Assembly: GCF_015704895.1 (NCBI RefSeq)
Contig: NZ_JADQWB010000022.1
Span: 1 to 64,000, forward strand
Direction of reading: 5' to 3'
From: Agrobacterium leguminum
Lineage (GTDB): Bacteria; Pseudomonadota; Alphaproteobacteria; Rhizobiales; Rhizobiaceae
Length of the DNA: 64,000 nucleotides
Position 1 is the stretch's first letter. Each line of letters opens with the position of its first letter. The notes beneath the pieces were generated by a model, which was given only the letters and a program-made list of their open reading frames with translations, was not told the DNA's origin and did no database searches. A program made the position numbers and the translations under genes. This document shows, piece after piece, positions 10,364-19,889 of this stretch.

Positions 10364-11029
10364 ATGGTTGGGCAAAATTCTGAAACTACAAATTTTGCTT
10401 GGCCTATAGATGATCTGCCGAAACAGGTTTTGTCGGTCGCCATCGTAATTCTGGCGGCGGGACAATCGAGCCGGATGGGCAGTGCCCATAAGTTGCTTGC
10501 CGAATTTGATGGAATGCCGCTGATCCACCGCTCGGTGGTCGTCGCTAGCAGTTGCCAGAGCCATTCCGTCATCGCCGTCACCGGCTACCGGTACGCCGAG
10601 ATCGGGGCGGCAATCACGGACTTACCCGTCAAGCTCGTGTACAACGCTGAATTTTCCTCTGGCATGGCGAGCTCACTTGTCCTCGGCGTTGCGGCCGCCG
10701 AGGCCGATCAGCCTGACGGCATCATGATCATGCTTGCCGACATGCCTGCAGTGACCGTGTCCGATCTCGACGCGCTCATTGCCGCTTTTAGCTGTTGCGA
10801 GGCCCGATCCATCGTTCGCGCCGCCGCAGGAGATAGGCCGGGCAATCCGGTCATTTTTCCCCGCGCGCTCTACGCGGACTTGAAAAAACTGACGGGGGAC
10901 AAGGGCGCGCGTGAACTCATACGGAGTTCGGGCTTTCCCGTCGCCGATATTGAGATTGGCGACGGGGCCATCATCGATGTCGACACGCCGGATGCCATAG
11001 AGGCTGCGGGCGGAGTCTTGCGCGGGTAG
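10364..11029 (+). CDS. mocA: MocA-like molybdenum cofactor cytidylyltransferase
   Basis: A 221-residue nucleotidyltransferase of the MobA/MocA family. The nucleotide-binding loop is clear (LAAGQSSRMG followed by HKLL), and MLADMPAV is the usual metal-binding aspartate region. MocA adds CMP to the molybdenum cofactor, making the form used by xanthine-oxidase-family enzymes; MobA adds GMP for DMSO-reductase types. The neighbours decide the call: genes for a 2Fe-2S subunit, a Moco subunit and XdhC follow on the same strand. The first ~25 residues before the core look non-homologous, so translation may start later than ATG 10364. Confidence 0.82.
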   Translation: MVGQNSETTNFAWPIDDLPKQVLSVAIVILAAGQSSRMGSAHKLLAEFDGMPLIHRSVVVASSCQSHSVIAVTGYRYAEIGAAITDLPVKLVYNAEFSSGMASSLVLGVAAAEADQPDGIMIMLADMPAVTVSDLDALIAAFSCCEARSIVRAAAGDRPGNPVIFPRALYADLKKLTGDKGARELIRSSGFPVADIEIGDGAIIDVDTPDAIEAAGGVLRG

Positions 11030-11242
11030 GGGGCCATACCCGCGAGCTGATTGCTGCATTTCATTCATCACCGTCTTCGGAAATACGTACCTAATCGTAA
11101 AATACGTTTTGAGGCACGATAAAAATGTACACCGACTGCAGTGCCAGCAACGTCTCGGCACGAACAGCAAGTGTCACGCAACAAGCCGCGGGACCTTCTA
11201 GGAGGGAGGCTCAGCTTTAGCTTGATGAACCGGAGCTCATGC

Positions 11243-11704
11243 ATGACCACTTTCAAAATCAATGACAGAGACTACACCTTCGATGGTGATCCCGACACAC
11301 CCTTGCTCTGGTATCTCCGAGATGAGTTGGGACTGACTGGCACGAAGTTCGGTTGTGGCCAAGCATTGTGTGGAGCTTGCACGATTCACGTTGACGGCGA
11401 TGCGGTCCGTGCCTGCCAAACCCCGATTTCCGCTGCTGAGGGTCGCACGATCACGACGATCGAGGGCCTGTCGCCTGATGGATCGCACCCCGTACAGGTG
11501 GCCTGGCGCGAACTGAACGTCATGCAATGCGGCTACTGTCAGAGTGGGCAGATCATGCAGGCGGCTGCTCTTTTGCAGGCCAATCCTAAGCCGACCGACG
11601 ACGATATCGACGCTCAGATGAGCGGGAATATCTGTCGGTGCGGAACGTACCCTCGCATTCGAGCAGCGATCAAACAGGCAGCGCAGAACGGGGTGGCACC
11701 ATGA
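11243..11704 (+). CDS. 2Fe-2S subunit of a xanthine-oxidase-family dehydrogenase
   Basis: A 153-residue protein with two [2Fe-2S] domains. A plant-type ferredoxin fold holds one cluster ([20 protein letters not shown] plus a following Cys), and a helical domain holds the second ([10 protein letters not shown] with CRCGTYPRI). It transfers electrons from the molybdenum centre of its partner to an acceptor. This is the small-subunit type seen in isoquinoline 1-oxidoreductase (IorA), nicotinate dehydrogenase (NicA) and periplasmic aldehyde dehydrogenases. ATG 11243 is preferred: GGAG lies seven bases upstream, and the longer frame from 11141 has no homologous N-terminus. No own signal is seen, so it may be exported by hitch-hiking on the Tat signal of the large subunit. 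Its stop overlaps that start. Confidence 0.92.
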   Translation: MTTFKINDRDYTFDGDPDTPLLWYLRDELGLTGTKFGCGQALCGACTIHVDGDAVRACQTPISAAEGRTITTIEGLSPDGSHPVQVAWRELNVMQCGYCQSGQIMQAAALLQANPKPTDDDIDAQMSGNICRCGTYPRIRAAIKQAAQNGVAP

Positions 11705-13995
11705 CCGAGACTCGCACTGGTGCCAACGCAATCACCAACGTCAGCCGCCGCAACTTTCTATCGGGCATTGGCGCCGGTAGCCTCGTTCTCGCGATGGGCT
11801 TGCCGACCGCGCAGGCAGAAGAGACCAAGTATGCCGGAGAGGGTATGCCTCACGGGCTTCGGGACGACCCTCGGATCTTCGTCGCGATCGATCAGGATGG
11901 GATCGTGACAGTCCTCTGTCATCGCTCGGAAATGGGGCAAGGTATTCGCACCAGCCTTACAATGGTCATCGCCGATGAACTTGACGCCGATTGGGCGCGG
12001 GTACGCGTCGAGCAGGCGCACGGCGACGAGGCGCATTTCGGAAATCAGGACACCGATGGCTCGCGAAGCATGCGCCATCACTTTGCGGCATTCCGCAGAT
12101 GTGGAGCCGCCGCGCGCGCCATGCTCGAACAGGCGGCCGCTGCCCAGTGGAAGGTACCAGCATCTGCGGTCAAAGCCATCAACCATGAAGTCGTACACCA
12201 AGCCTCCGGAAGGCGACTGGGCTATGGCGCGCTAGCTCAAGCAGCGGGGGCTCTCTCGGTGCCATCTGCCGAGCGCTTACGGCTGAAGCAGCCATCGGAG
12301 TTCCGCTACATCGGCCGTGGCGAGATCGGTGTGATCGATCGGTATGACATGACAACCGGTCAGGCTCGGTATGGGATTGATACTCGCCTCGACGAGATGC
12401 TATACGCCGTCATTGCTAGGCCGCCTGTTTATGGCGGTTCTGTCACCAGCTACGACGATACTGACACGCTGAAGGTGCCGGGCGTTGTCAAGGTCGTGAC
12501 GGTCGACACGATGCCGATCCCAACTGAATATCAGCCCCTAGGCGGCATCGCCGTCGTGGCAAAAAGCACGTGGGCTGCGATAAAAGGGCGCGAGGCGCTC
12601 AAGATCACTTGGAACGACGGGCCAAATGCAATCTATTCCTCCGACACTTACAAGGCTCTTCTAGAGGAACGCGTGCGCCAGCCGGCACTGGCCGTTCGCA
12701 ACGAGGGAGACGTTGATGCGGGAATGAGCCGGGCCGCGCGCCGAGTCGAGGCCGAATACTACATCCCACACCTTGCGCAGGCCCCAATGGAGCCCCCGGC
12801 GGCGGCTGCGCGGATTGTGAACGGTAAGGTGGAGATTTGGGCCTGCGCTCAGTCTCCGGAGGCGGTCCGCAGCAGGGTATCGAAGCGTCTTGGATTGAAG
12901 CTGGAGGACGTTACGGCAAATGTGACGCTGCTTGGCGGTGGCTTTGGCCGCAAATCAAAGGTAGACTTCGCGGTGGAGGCAGCACTTCTCTCTCAGGCCA
13001 TGGGCGGCACGCCTGTCAAGGTGACTTGGACCCGCGAGGATGATCTCCAGAATGGGTTCGTTGGAACTGTCTCTGTTGAACGGCTCGAAGCCGGACTGGA
13101 TGCTGCAGGCAAGCCAATCGCCTGGCTGCATCGCAGTGCCGCACCGTCGCTTCTGGCAATTTTCGCGCCAGATCCGAAACACGAGTCGGCTATTGAGCTT
13201 GGCCTTGGCCTCGTAAATACACCCTTTGCCATACCCAATTTGCGGATCGAGAATCCGGAGGCCGAAGCGCATACACGTGTGGGCTGGTTCCGGTCGGTTT
13301 CTAACATCCCCCATGCGTTCGCGATCCAGTCGTTCGTCGCCGAGCTCGCGGCAGCAGCCGACCGCGATCATAAGGATTATCTGCTGGAACTTATCGGCCC
13401 GTCGCGTCGCATCGATCCGCGATCAGTTTCAGATAAGTGGAACTACGGTGAAGACCCCGCAGTGTACCAGCTGGATACAGGTCGTCTGAGACGCGTCATC
13501 GAGACGGCGGCTGAACAGATCGGATGGGGCCGCCAACTCCCGCAGGGACGTGGCCTTGGCATTGCAGGCCACTACAGCTTCCTGACCTATACGGCCGCGG
13601 CAATAGAGGTTTCCGTCGATGCCAACGGAATTCTTACAATCCCTCGCGTGGATATCGCGATCGATTGCGGCCCGCAGATCAATCCCGAACGAATTCGTTC
13701 TCAGCTCGAGGGTGCAGTTGTTCAAGGTGTAAGCCTCGCGACCACTGGTGAGATCAGCTTCAAAGATGGTCGCGTCGAGCAATCGAACTTCGACACCTAT
13801 GAGGTGACGCGGATCGACGCCGCCCCGCGCGAGATCCACGTTCACCTTCTCCCAGATCCGGACTACTCAACCCCACTCGGTGGTGTAGGAGAACCTGGAG
13901 TCCCGCCGATTGCCCCGGCGCTTCTCAACGCCGTATTCCTAGCAACGAGCAAACGAATTCGACAGCTACCGATCCGCGATCAACTCGCGAGCTGA
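11701..13995 (+). CDS. Tat-exported molybdenum-cofactor subunit (IorB/NicB-type)
   Basis: A 764-residue catalytic subunit of a molybdenum hydroxylase. A twin-arginine signal is evident (SRRNFL at residues 15-20, then a hydrophobic stretch ending AQAEE), so it acts in the periplasm. Family features are [33 protein letters not shown], the IorB-like [17 protein letters not shown], and [20 protein letters not shown] near the C-terminus with the catalytic-glutamate region. The length is slightly above IorB. It starts inside the stop of the 2Fe-2S gene (ATGA overlap), and a c-type cytochrome gene follows. Likely substrates are N-heteroaromatics (isoquinoline, nicotinate) or aldehydes; the sequence does not decide. 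Confidence 0.92.
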   Translation: MTETRTGANAITNVSRRNFLSGIGAGSLVLAMGLPTAQAEETKYAGEGMPHGLRDDPRIFVAIDQDGIVTVLCHRSEMGQGIRTSLTMVIADELDADWARVRVEQAHGDEAHFGNQDTDGSRSMRHHFAAFRRCGAAARAMLEQAAAAQWKVPASAVKAINHEVVHQASGRRLGYGALAQAAGALSVPSAERLRLKQPSEFRYIGRGEIGVIDRYDMTTGQARYGIDTRLDEMLYAVIARPPVYGGSVTSYDDTDTLKVPGVVKVVTVDTMPIPTEYQPLGGIAVVAKSTWAAIKGREALKITWNDGPNAIYSSDTYKALLEERVRQPALAVRNEGDVDAGMSRAARRVEAEYYIPHLAQAPMEPPAAAARIVNGKVEIWACAQSPEAVRSRVSKRLGLKLEDVTANVTLLGGGFGRKSKVDFAVEAALLSQAMGGTPVKVTWTREDDLQNGFVGTVSVERLEAGLDAAGKPIAWLHRSAAPSLLAIFAPDPKHESAIELGLGLVNTPFAIPNLRIENPEAEAHTRVGWFRSVSNIPHAFAIQSFVAELAAAADRDHKDYLLELIGPSRRIDPRSVSDKWNYGEDPAVYQLDTGRLRRVIETAAEQIGWGRQLPQGRGLGIAGHYSFLTYTAAAIEVSVDANGILTIPRVDIAIDCGPQINPERIRSQLEGAVVQGVSLATTGEISFKDGRVEQSNFDTYEVTRIDAAPREIHVHLLPDPDYSTPLGGVGEPGVPPIAPALLNAVFLATSKRIRQLPIRDQLAS

Positions 13996-14029
13996 CATCG
14001 ATCTCTAGAAGACACGAAAAGACAACGCT

Positions 14030-14407
14030 ATGTACTCACTTGGAATAACAATGCTTGCGGCCGTCGTCATACTCGGGCCTGCGACGTCAAGAGCTTCAGC
14101 CCAGGATCTTTCGGCCGAGGGGCAGCGCCAATTTCGCGCGCGATGCGGCGGATGCCATGCGGTCGAAGCAGGCAAGACAGGGATAGGTCCTAACCTAGCG
14201 GGGGTCCTCGGCAGGCGTGCCGGGTCTGCGAGTGGTGCACGATACTCGCAGGCACTTGCGAACGCCACCATTACCTGGGATGCCGCGACTCTCGACCAGT
14301 TTCTTACCAACCCAAAAGCGCTGGTACCAGGCACGTTGATGGCTATCAGTGTCAAGGATGCGAATATACGCGCCGCTCTGATTTCCTATCTGGCGACCGT
14401 TCATTGA
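14030..14407 (+). CDS. Periplasmic class I cytochrome c, likely electron acceptor
   Basis: A 125-residue cytochrome c with a signal peptide (about residues 1-24, cleavage after ASA). One haem site is CGGCH at residues 39-43, GIGPNLAGVLGRRAG follows, and a C-terminal methionine ligand region lies at GTLMAIS. It resembles cytochrome c2/c-552 types. It follows the Moco subunit by 34 bp, so it most likely takes electrons from the exported 2Fe-2S/Moco dehydrogenase and passes them to the respiratory chain. In nicotinate dehydrogenase this role is played by cytochrome domains fused to the large subunit; here the cytochrome is separate. Confidence 0.9.
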   Translation: MYSLGITMLAAVVILGPATSRASAQDLSAEGQRQFRARCGGCHAVEAGKTGIGPNLAGVLGRRAGSASGARYSQALANATITWDAATLDQFLTNPKALVPGTLMAISVKDANIRAALISYLATVH

Positions 14408-14805
14408 TCGAATGTTGCCTCATAGGGTGAATCACATATGCCGCCTGAGGCCCACAACGTTATTCGCTGCAACGTGGCGGAACCCTCTTTTCGATACACT
14501 GGCTCCCGCACGGCGGGGCCGCGTCTTGAGTGAGCAGAAGATCAAGGCTGGCAGGATGTTCAATTTCGAGGTGTCTTTAGGACGTGGCCGAGGTCTGCCG
14601 AGCAGTGTACGATCAAGGGCGCCCATAGGAGTGTGACAGGTCTTGGAAGGTCGCGACTATATGTGGCTGGCCGCAGCCGTGTCGAATAGCGCCTGTGGCT
14701 TTGTCGACCAGCTTTGATCTCGCACCCTGGAAGATCGATGGAAGATCCACTTGGCTGGCGGTCATCCCGAAGCGTGCAACTGGCGACGCAGATCAGGAAA
14801 AGTGT

Positions 14806-15738
14806 ATGAACAATGTTGTTGAGCTTATTATTCCGACACCTGTTCAGGCTCTTGATACCGACACCCCCAACGAAATCCTCAGATTTGCAGCGGAAGCGTT
14901 TGTGATAGGCAAGGTTGCTTTAGCGACGCTCGTCGAAATCCGGGGAGGGGCCGCGCGCGCGCTCGGCGCGCATATGGCCGTGGCCGAAGACGGGCGCTTC
15001 TGTGGATATGTTTCGGGCGGTTGTGTCGAGGCAGCTGTAGCGACGGAGGCGCTGCTGACCATGGCGGAGGGCTGCGATCGCATGGTCAAGTTTGGTGATG
15101 GATCGCCATTCTTCGATGTTGTGTTACCCTGCGGCGGAGGGATCAGCGTGGCGATCCATCTGCTGCGCAGCGCCACGGCGTTGGAGCACGTAATCGAGTG
15201 CCTCGGAATCAGAAAATCAGCCGGGCTCGCTTATTCCCCTTCGGATCAGACGCTCTCCGTGATTGAGGCACCCGAACGTGCGTCTTGGTCTGACGGATCG
15301 TTTATTCGCTCCTATCATCCTCGAACACGCGTGGTCATATCTGGTCGAGCCATCGAGGTCCGAGCCGTCGTGCGCCTGGCTGAAGTTTCAGGTTTCGATA
15401 TCATAACGGCCGGCACCGGGCGTGACGGCGTTGATGTCGTACCGCTCATAGATCCGTTCACAGCTGTTGTACTGCTGCATCACGACGTTGATGCCGAGAT
15501 GTCGCTCCTGCGTACGGCCCTGGATTCTGAGGCGTTCTATATTGGGGCACTGGGAAGTTCCCGAACTCATCGAAGACGCATGCACGAGCTTATGCATCTC
15601 GGCATCAGTAAGGCTGATATCGAGCGTATAAAGGCCCCCATCGGACTATTTGGACCGGCAAAAGATGCGTCCACGCTAGCGCTATCCGTTCTCGCCGACA
15701 TTGCGTCCGTCCGGCTTGCTTGTCTGAGCTCTCTTTAA
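14806..15738 (+). CDS. xdhC: XdhC-family molybdenum cofactor maturation factor
   Basis: A 310-residue member of the XdhC/CoxI family, which binds Moco and helps insert its sulfurated form into xanthine-oxidase-type enzymes. The N-terminal XdhC domain is clear (LATLVEIRGGAARALGAHM, VSGGCVEAAVATEAL, FGDGSPF, LPCGGGISV). The C-terminal domain has GALGSSRTHRRRMHEL and IGLFGPAKD. The glycine-rich dinucleotide motif expected between them is degenerate (VVISGRAIEVRAVV instead of a GxG pattern). ATG 14806 follows AGGAAA and begins the homologous part; the longer frame from GTG 14695 does not. It lies ~400 bp after the cytochrome gene, completing the MocA-dehydrogenase-XdhC set. Confidence 0.85.
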   Translation: MNNVVELIIPTPVQALDTDTPNEILRFAAEAFVIGKVALATLVEIRGGAARALGAHMAVAEDGRFCGYVSGGCVEAAVATEALLTMAEGCDRMVKFGDGSPFFDVVLPCGGGISVAIHLLRSATALEHVIECLGIRKSAGLAYSPSDQTLSVIEAPERASWSDGSFIRSYHPRTRVVISGRAIEVRAVVRLAEVSGFDIITAGTGRDGVDVVPLIDPFTAVVLLHHDVDAEMSLLRTALDSEAFYIGALGSSRTHRRRMHELMHLGISKADIERIKAPIGLFGPAKDASTLALSVLADIASVRLACLSSL

Positions 15739-15744
15739 GAAAAG

Positions 15745-15817
<73 letters not shown>

Positions 15818-16117
15818 ATTCCATACCAATACTTGGCGCAATGAAGATGATGGTCCATGCACACGGCCGAACGTTACTTATCTGCACGTCTTTGTTACCG
15901 ATTGTTGTGATTTCCGCTTCACTTACTGCATGGCAAAAAATGTGACTTCCTGCCAAAAAGGCATTTGCTGACGCGAGGAACTGGACTGGCTCTGTTCTCG
16001 GTTTTCCGTGGAAAGGCGTGCGCAAGCTACGGCTGGTCGGCGGTGAGCCTTTGGCCCCCAAGAGCATCCATGCATCTCATCCGCAACTTATAGCGTCACC
16101 TAGCAGCAGACTCAACG
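15818..16117. other. Spacer between the repeat and the Tn3 element
   Basis: About 300 bp with no gene, repeat or motif that I can support. It ends at the target duplication of the transposon, so this is the host DNA that received the insertion. Confidence 0.5.
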
Positions 16118-16122
16118 AATTC
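16118..16122. repeat. Target-site duplication AATTC, left copy
   Basis: AATTC directly abuts the left inverted repeat and recurs at 22698-22702 after the right one. Five bases is the standard duplication size of Tn3-family elements. Confidence 0.85.
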
Positions 16123-16159
16123 GGGTGTGAGTAGTAACGGAACAGAAAACCTACATAAG
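16123..16159 (+). repeat. Left terminal inverted repeat of the Tn3 element
   Basis: This end pairs with 22660-22697: the inner ~28 bases are identical except one, including GGAACAGAAAACCTACATAA. The outermost base is missing (GGGTGTGAG here against GGGGTCTGAG at the right end), so the left repeat is 37 bp. Confidence 0.88.
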
Positions 16160-16166
16160 CGTCAGG

Positions 16167-17041
16167 CTACCTGTCAGAACTGCGTCGACCTGCCGCAAAA
16201 TCGGTAAACCTCATGAGGAGCGGGTTTACGCCCTCCCGTCGCCAGCAGATTCCAACGGGCCAGGAGGCCGCCTCGTCTTGAAGCGGGTGGTTGTCGGTGC
16301 TGCCGCCCAACGCGGACACTCCGGTCAAGGGGAGGAAAGCCACGCCTAGTCCGGCAGCAACGGCGTGGACCGTCAGGATGTCGTCGGCATACCGGACCGT
16401 GCGTGGCTCGAAACGTGCCGCGCGGCACCATCGGCCATCTGCGCGGCAAGCCCGGATCCGCGTTCAGGTATTAGTGCAACGAAGCCCAGCCCGTTCAGAT
16501 TGGAGAGTTGATCTAATGGAGGCATCGTCGTGCCGTGCGGCACGACAAGTGCCAACCTCTCTTCCAGAACCGGTTGGAAGGACAGATCATCGCCCAAAGG
16601 CGCTCGACAGAAGCCGAGATCCAGCGTGCCATCCCTGAGACGCCGATGTTGCTCGCTCGTCGGCATGTCGTTCAACGTGATCTCACAATCGGGCACCTCT
16701 GCGCGAAACGCAGCAACAAGTCGCGGCACGAGTTCCAACATGGAGATGCCGAAGCCTATATCGAGATGCCCGGCAAGGCCGGACTTCGCGCGGGCAAGCT
16801 TGCCACAGATCTCATCGCTCAGCTTCAGCAACCGGCCGGCCTCCTTCAAGAGCAAGCTGCCCAGCGGCGTCAGCTTGGCACCGTGACGGCCGCGCTCGAC
16901 GAGACTGCCGCCGACTTGATGCTCAAGCGCTAGAATTTGCTTTGATATTGTCGACTGGGTCATGTTGAGCCGCGACGCGGCAATTCCGTAATGACCGGCT
17001 TTAGCGACTTGCACGAAGGCACGGAGCAGTTTCAGTTCCAT
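16167..17041 (-). pseudogene. Frameshifted LysR-type regulator (transposon cargo)
   Basis: The first ~215 residues are a normal LysR N-terminus: MELKLLRAFVQVAKAGHYG, then a helix-turn-helix with MTQSTISKQILALE, then the first half of the effector domain (LDIGFGISMLELVPRLVAAF). Near 16395 the frame shifts and stops shortly after. The missing C-terminus continues in another frame (VRYADDILTVHAVAAGLG, then VAFLPLTGVSALGG) down to a stop at 16167-16169. One base change in length explains it. It is divergent from the nitrilase gene 92 bp away, the usual arrangement for a LysR activator and its target. Confidence 0.85.
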
Positions 17042-17133
17042 TCCTAACTCGCATTAATGGTGTCGACAATTTCACTTTACTGAATGGGTGTGACGGATCA
17101 AGTCTGTAATTCGCAGCAGTCAGGAGGTTGTGC

Positions 17134-18160
17134 ATGTCGCTCAAGGTTTCTTCGATCCAGTTCCAGCACCGCGCAGGTGACAAGGCTTACAACCTATCGC
17201 GCATCACCGATTTCACGGATATGGCCGTTAAGGCGGGCAGCCAGTTCGTCGCCTTTCCGGAGATGTGCTTACCGGCTATTGGCACGTGCCGAAGCTCGAC
17301 AAGACTGGGCTCGACGCGCTGGCCGAACCGCTCTCCGGCCCGTCGATGTCGCACGTTGCAGCGCTGGCAAGCGACAGAGGCATCGCCATTGGGGTGGGCT
17401 TTGTCGAGAGTGAAGGCGGGAAGTTCTACAACTCCTACGCCGTCTGCATGCCCGACGGGCAAGTCCATTGCCACAGAAAGCTTCACGCTTGGGAGCATCG
17501 CCTGTTCTCTAGCGGGAACCGCTATACTGTCTTCGACACGCCGTGGGGCATTCGTGTTGGCATCCTAATCTGCTGGGACAACAACCTGATCGAGAATGCC
17601 CGCGCGACCGCCCTGATGGGGCCGAATTGCTGATCGCCCCGCACCAAGCGGGCGGCGGCCAGTCGGTTAGCCCGCACGGAATGAAGCGTATCCCGGTCGA
17701 GAAATGGACCCGGCGCCACGAAGACCCTGCCGCGATAGAGGCTGAGTTTCGTGGCCCGAGCGGCCGCGAGTGGTTCATGCGCTGGCTGCCCTCGCGCGCT
17801 CACGACAACGGCATGTTCCTGATCTTCACTAACGGCGTCGGCCAGGACGAAGACGAGATTCGGACCGGAAACGCGATGATTCTTGATCCCTATGGTCGCA
17901 TCATTGCCGAGACCTGGGTGGCAGAGGATGCGATCGTCACGGCCGAACTAGATCTTGAGCTGCTCGACAAATGTACTGGTCAACGCTGGCTCAGGGGCCG
18001 CAGGCCGGAACTTTACGGCGTCCTGACCGAGCTTCGCCCCGACAACCTATCTCCTATGGATGCGCGCTTCTCTAATGCTCCAACCGCAATTCTGCGGATC
18101 AGTGATGCGGATTCTTGCGGGCGACATTGGTGGCACGAAGGCGTTGCTCGGACTCTATGA
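17134..18160 (+). pseudogene. Frameshifted nitrilase-superfamily amidohydrolase (cargo)
   Basis: A carbon-nitrogen hydrolase split over three frames. Frame one begins MSLKVSSIQFQHRAG and reaches the catalytic glutamate (FPEMCL). A one-base loss near 17269 moves the sequence to TGYWHVPKLDKTGL. The second frame carries the catalytic lysine (HRKLHAWEHR) and cysteine (GILICWDNN). A one-base loss in a G run near 17618 moves it to ELLIAPHQAGGG, which continues to the end. Restoring both bases gives a full-length enzyme with the complete Glu-Lys-Cys triad. ATG 17134 has AGGAGG six bases upstream. Relatives hydrolyse amides, N-carbamoyl compounds or nitriles; the substrate is unknown. The last frame overlaps the glucokinase start. 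Confidence 0.88.
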
Positions 18161-19193
18161 GTTCGACGGCGCTGCGGCACGCCTCGTACGAACTGATCGA
18201 TATGCAGTCAGGGATTTCGGCAGCCTAAACGACGTGGCACAGCGCTTTCTCGGCGTTGATCGCGCGGACATCGCCTGTTTCGGCGCACCCGGCCCCAGCA
18301 ACCCCGACCGCATGACTATGGCGAATCTCGACTGGGTGCTAGACAGGCGCGACTTGTCCAAAAGCCTTGGTATCGAGACGGTTCTTTTGACCAACGACAT
18401 CGAAGCGACGGGCCACGGGCTTTCGGCGCTTTCGTCTGCACAGCTCAGTACATTAAACGCAGGAGAACCCGCCGAAGTCGGTACGACGTGCGTGATCGCG
18501 GTAGGAACCGGCCTTGGTACCGGGTTCCTGACCCTGCAGTGTGACCAATATGCTCCACAACCATCGGAAGGGGGACACGTGGACTTTACGCCTCGCGATG
18601 ATGACGAGGAAGACCTTACCCGTTATCTCAGGAGGAGGCACGGAGGCCGCGTTAGCGTCGAAACCGTGGTCAGCGGACAGGGCCTGACCCTTATCTTTCG
18701 TTTCCTGCGCGATGTTCGGGGGATGGGCGAGCCCGTCTGGCTGGCGGACGAGATCATGCGGGCTGACGACCCGAACCCTGTAATCTCGCGTGTGGCTATG
18801 GAAGGGCAAAGTGCGCTCTGTGAGCGCGCCCTCGATATGTTCGTCGCGGCCCTTGGCGCGGCTGCGGGAAACCTGGCTCTGACAACCTGTGCGACAGGCG
18901 GCGTCTACCTAGCAGGAGGTATAGCGCCGGCCATTCTCAAAAAGCTGAACGACGGAACGTTAATGCGAACCTTCACGGAAAAGGGACGCCTAAGCAAATA
19001 TGTCAAGTCGATGCCGGTCCATGTCGTTCTCGACCAGTCAACGGCGCTCCAAGGCGCGGCAAAATATGCGCGGACTCATCAGCGCGAGCCCAGGGTGATT
19101 TGGGTCGAGCCTCATCCAACCGCTCAAGTGCAGACAATTCCGAGACTCACGAATCCGGTCCGAGGCGGAGCGCACGGCGCCTCGGGAAAGTGA
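18105..19193 (+). CDS. glk: Glucokinase-like ROK-independent sugar kinase (cargo)
   Basis: A 362-residue protein of the bacterial glucokinase family, which phosphorylates glucose with ATP in the cytosol. Evidence is the phosphate-1 loop at the N-terminus (ILAGDIGGTKALLGLYEF), GAPGPSN, LTNDIEATGHG, the phosphate-2 region VIAVGTGLGTGFL, EGGHVDF, and GGVYLAGGIAPAIL near the C-terminus. About 40 extra residues after the normal end (from THQREP) look unrelated, which suggests read-through into element sequence. ATG 18105 starts at the conserved first strand and lies within the last nitrilase frame. It is the only cargo or core gene of this transposon that I read as unbroken. Confidence 0.85.
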   Translation: MRILAGDIGGTKALLGLYEFDGAAARLVRTDRYAVRDFGSLNDVAQRFLGVDRADIACFGAPGPSNPDRMTMANLDWVLDRRDLSKSLGIETVLLTNDIEATGHGLSALSSAQLSTLNAGEPAEVGTTCVIAVGTGLGTGFLTLQCDQYAPQPSEGGHVDFTPRDDDEEDLTRYLRRRHGGRVSVETVVSGQGLTLIFRFLRDVRGMGEPVWLADEIMRADDPNPVISRVAMEGQSALCERALDMFVAALGAAAGNLALTTCATGGVYLAGGIAPAILKKLNDGTLMRTFTEKGRLSKYVKSMPVHVVLDQSTALQGAAKYARTHQREPRVIWVEPHPTAQVQTIPRLTNPVRGGAHGASGK

Positions 19194-19205
19194 TCCAAAA
19201 CCTCC

Positions 19206-19225
19206 CATCAAACCCCGGTTTGATG
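19206..19225 (+). terminator. Hairpin after the glucokinase gene
   Basis: CATCAAAC and GTTTGATG form an 8-bp stem around CCCG, 12 bases after the glucokinase stop. No U-tract follows. The AT-rich DNA from here to 19348 is where a Tn3 res site would be expected, but I cannot delimit its subsites. Confidence 0.4.
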
Positions 19226-19348
19226 GAACGCTACGGAACGGATCACCAACAATTCGGAAAAGCAGCCAAATTTCATAAATAGCCGTGCAGAAACCTATAG
19301 GCGATAAACTCCCTGCCGTCTAAGTTTATATGAAATAGGGGGCTACCG

Positions 19349-19884
19349 ATGCTGATAGGCTAGATGCGGGTTTCGACCGGCGAGCAGAATCTCGATCTTC
19401 AGCGCGACGGCCTGGAGAAAGCTGGGTGCGAGAAGATCTACGATGACGTGTGCTCAGGTCGGGCTACCGACCGTCCCGGCCTTGCAAAGGCACTAGAGAT
19501 TGCGCGGGCGGGTGATGCGCTCGTCGTATGGAAACTCGATCGCATCGGAAGATCGCTTCCCCATGTCGTCGGCCTAATGAACGACCTGCAACAGCGTGGG
19601 GTCGGCCTCAAGGTACTGACCGGAGACATGGATACGACCACGACGACCGGCCGTCTTGTCTTCGGCATCTTCGCGACATTGGCCGAATTCGAGCGCGATT
19701 GCAGGTCTAGCGGCCGCACGCGCCCGTCGCAGGGCCGGCGGCCGCCCGCGATGTCGCCGCCGAACTCGGCATCTCCTTGTCGACACTCTATGCCTATGTC
19801 GATGCGAGGGGAAAGCCACGTGAACGGGCCAACGAATTGCTCGCCCGTCGCTCGATGAAGCGCGATACCGCAGCGAAGGCCTGA
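19349..19884 (+). pseudogene. tnpR: Broken Tn3 resolvase (serine recombinase)
   Basis: The frame starts ATG CTG ATA GGC TAG ATG at 19349: the stop replaces the tyrosine codon of the nearly invariant GYxRVST resolvase motif. Downstream the catalytic domain is normal (MRVSTGEQNLDLQRDGL, WKLDRIGRSLPHVVGLM, TTTTTGRLVFGIFATLAEFE). After LAEFERD the frame shifts with apparent loss of some residues. AGLAAARARRRAGGRP and the helix-turn-helix (VAAELGISLSTLYAYVD) are in other frames, ending at 19884. Restart at ATG 19364 would give a protein lacking the first strand and the DNA-binding end. The gene sits just before tnpA on the same strand, as in many Tn3 elements. Confidence 0.88.
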
Positions 19885-19889
19885 CGACC

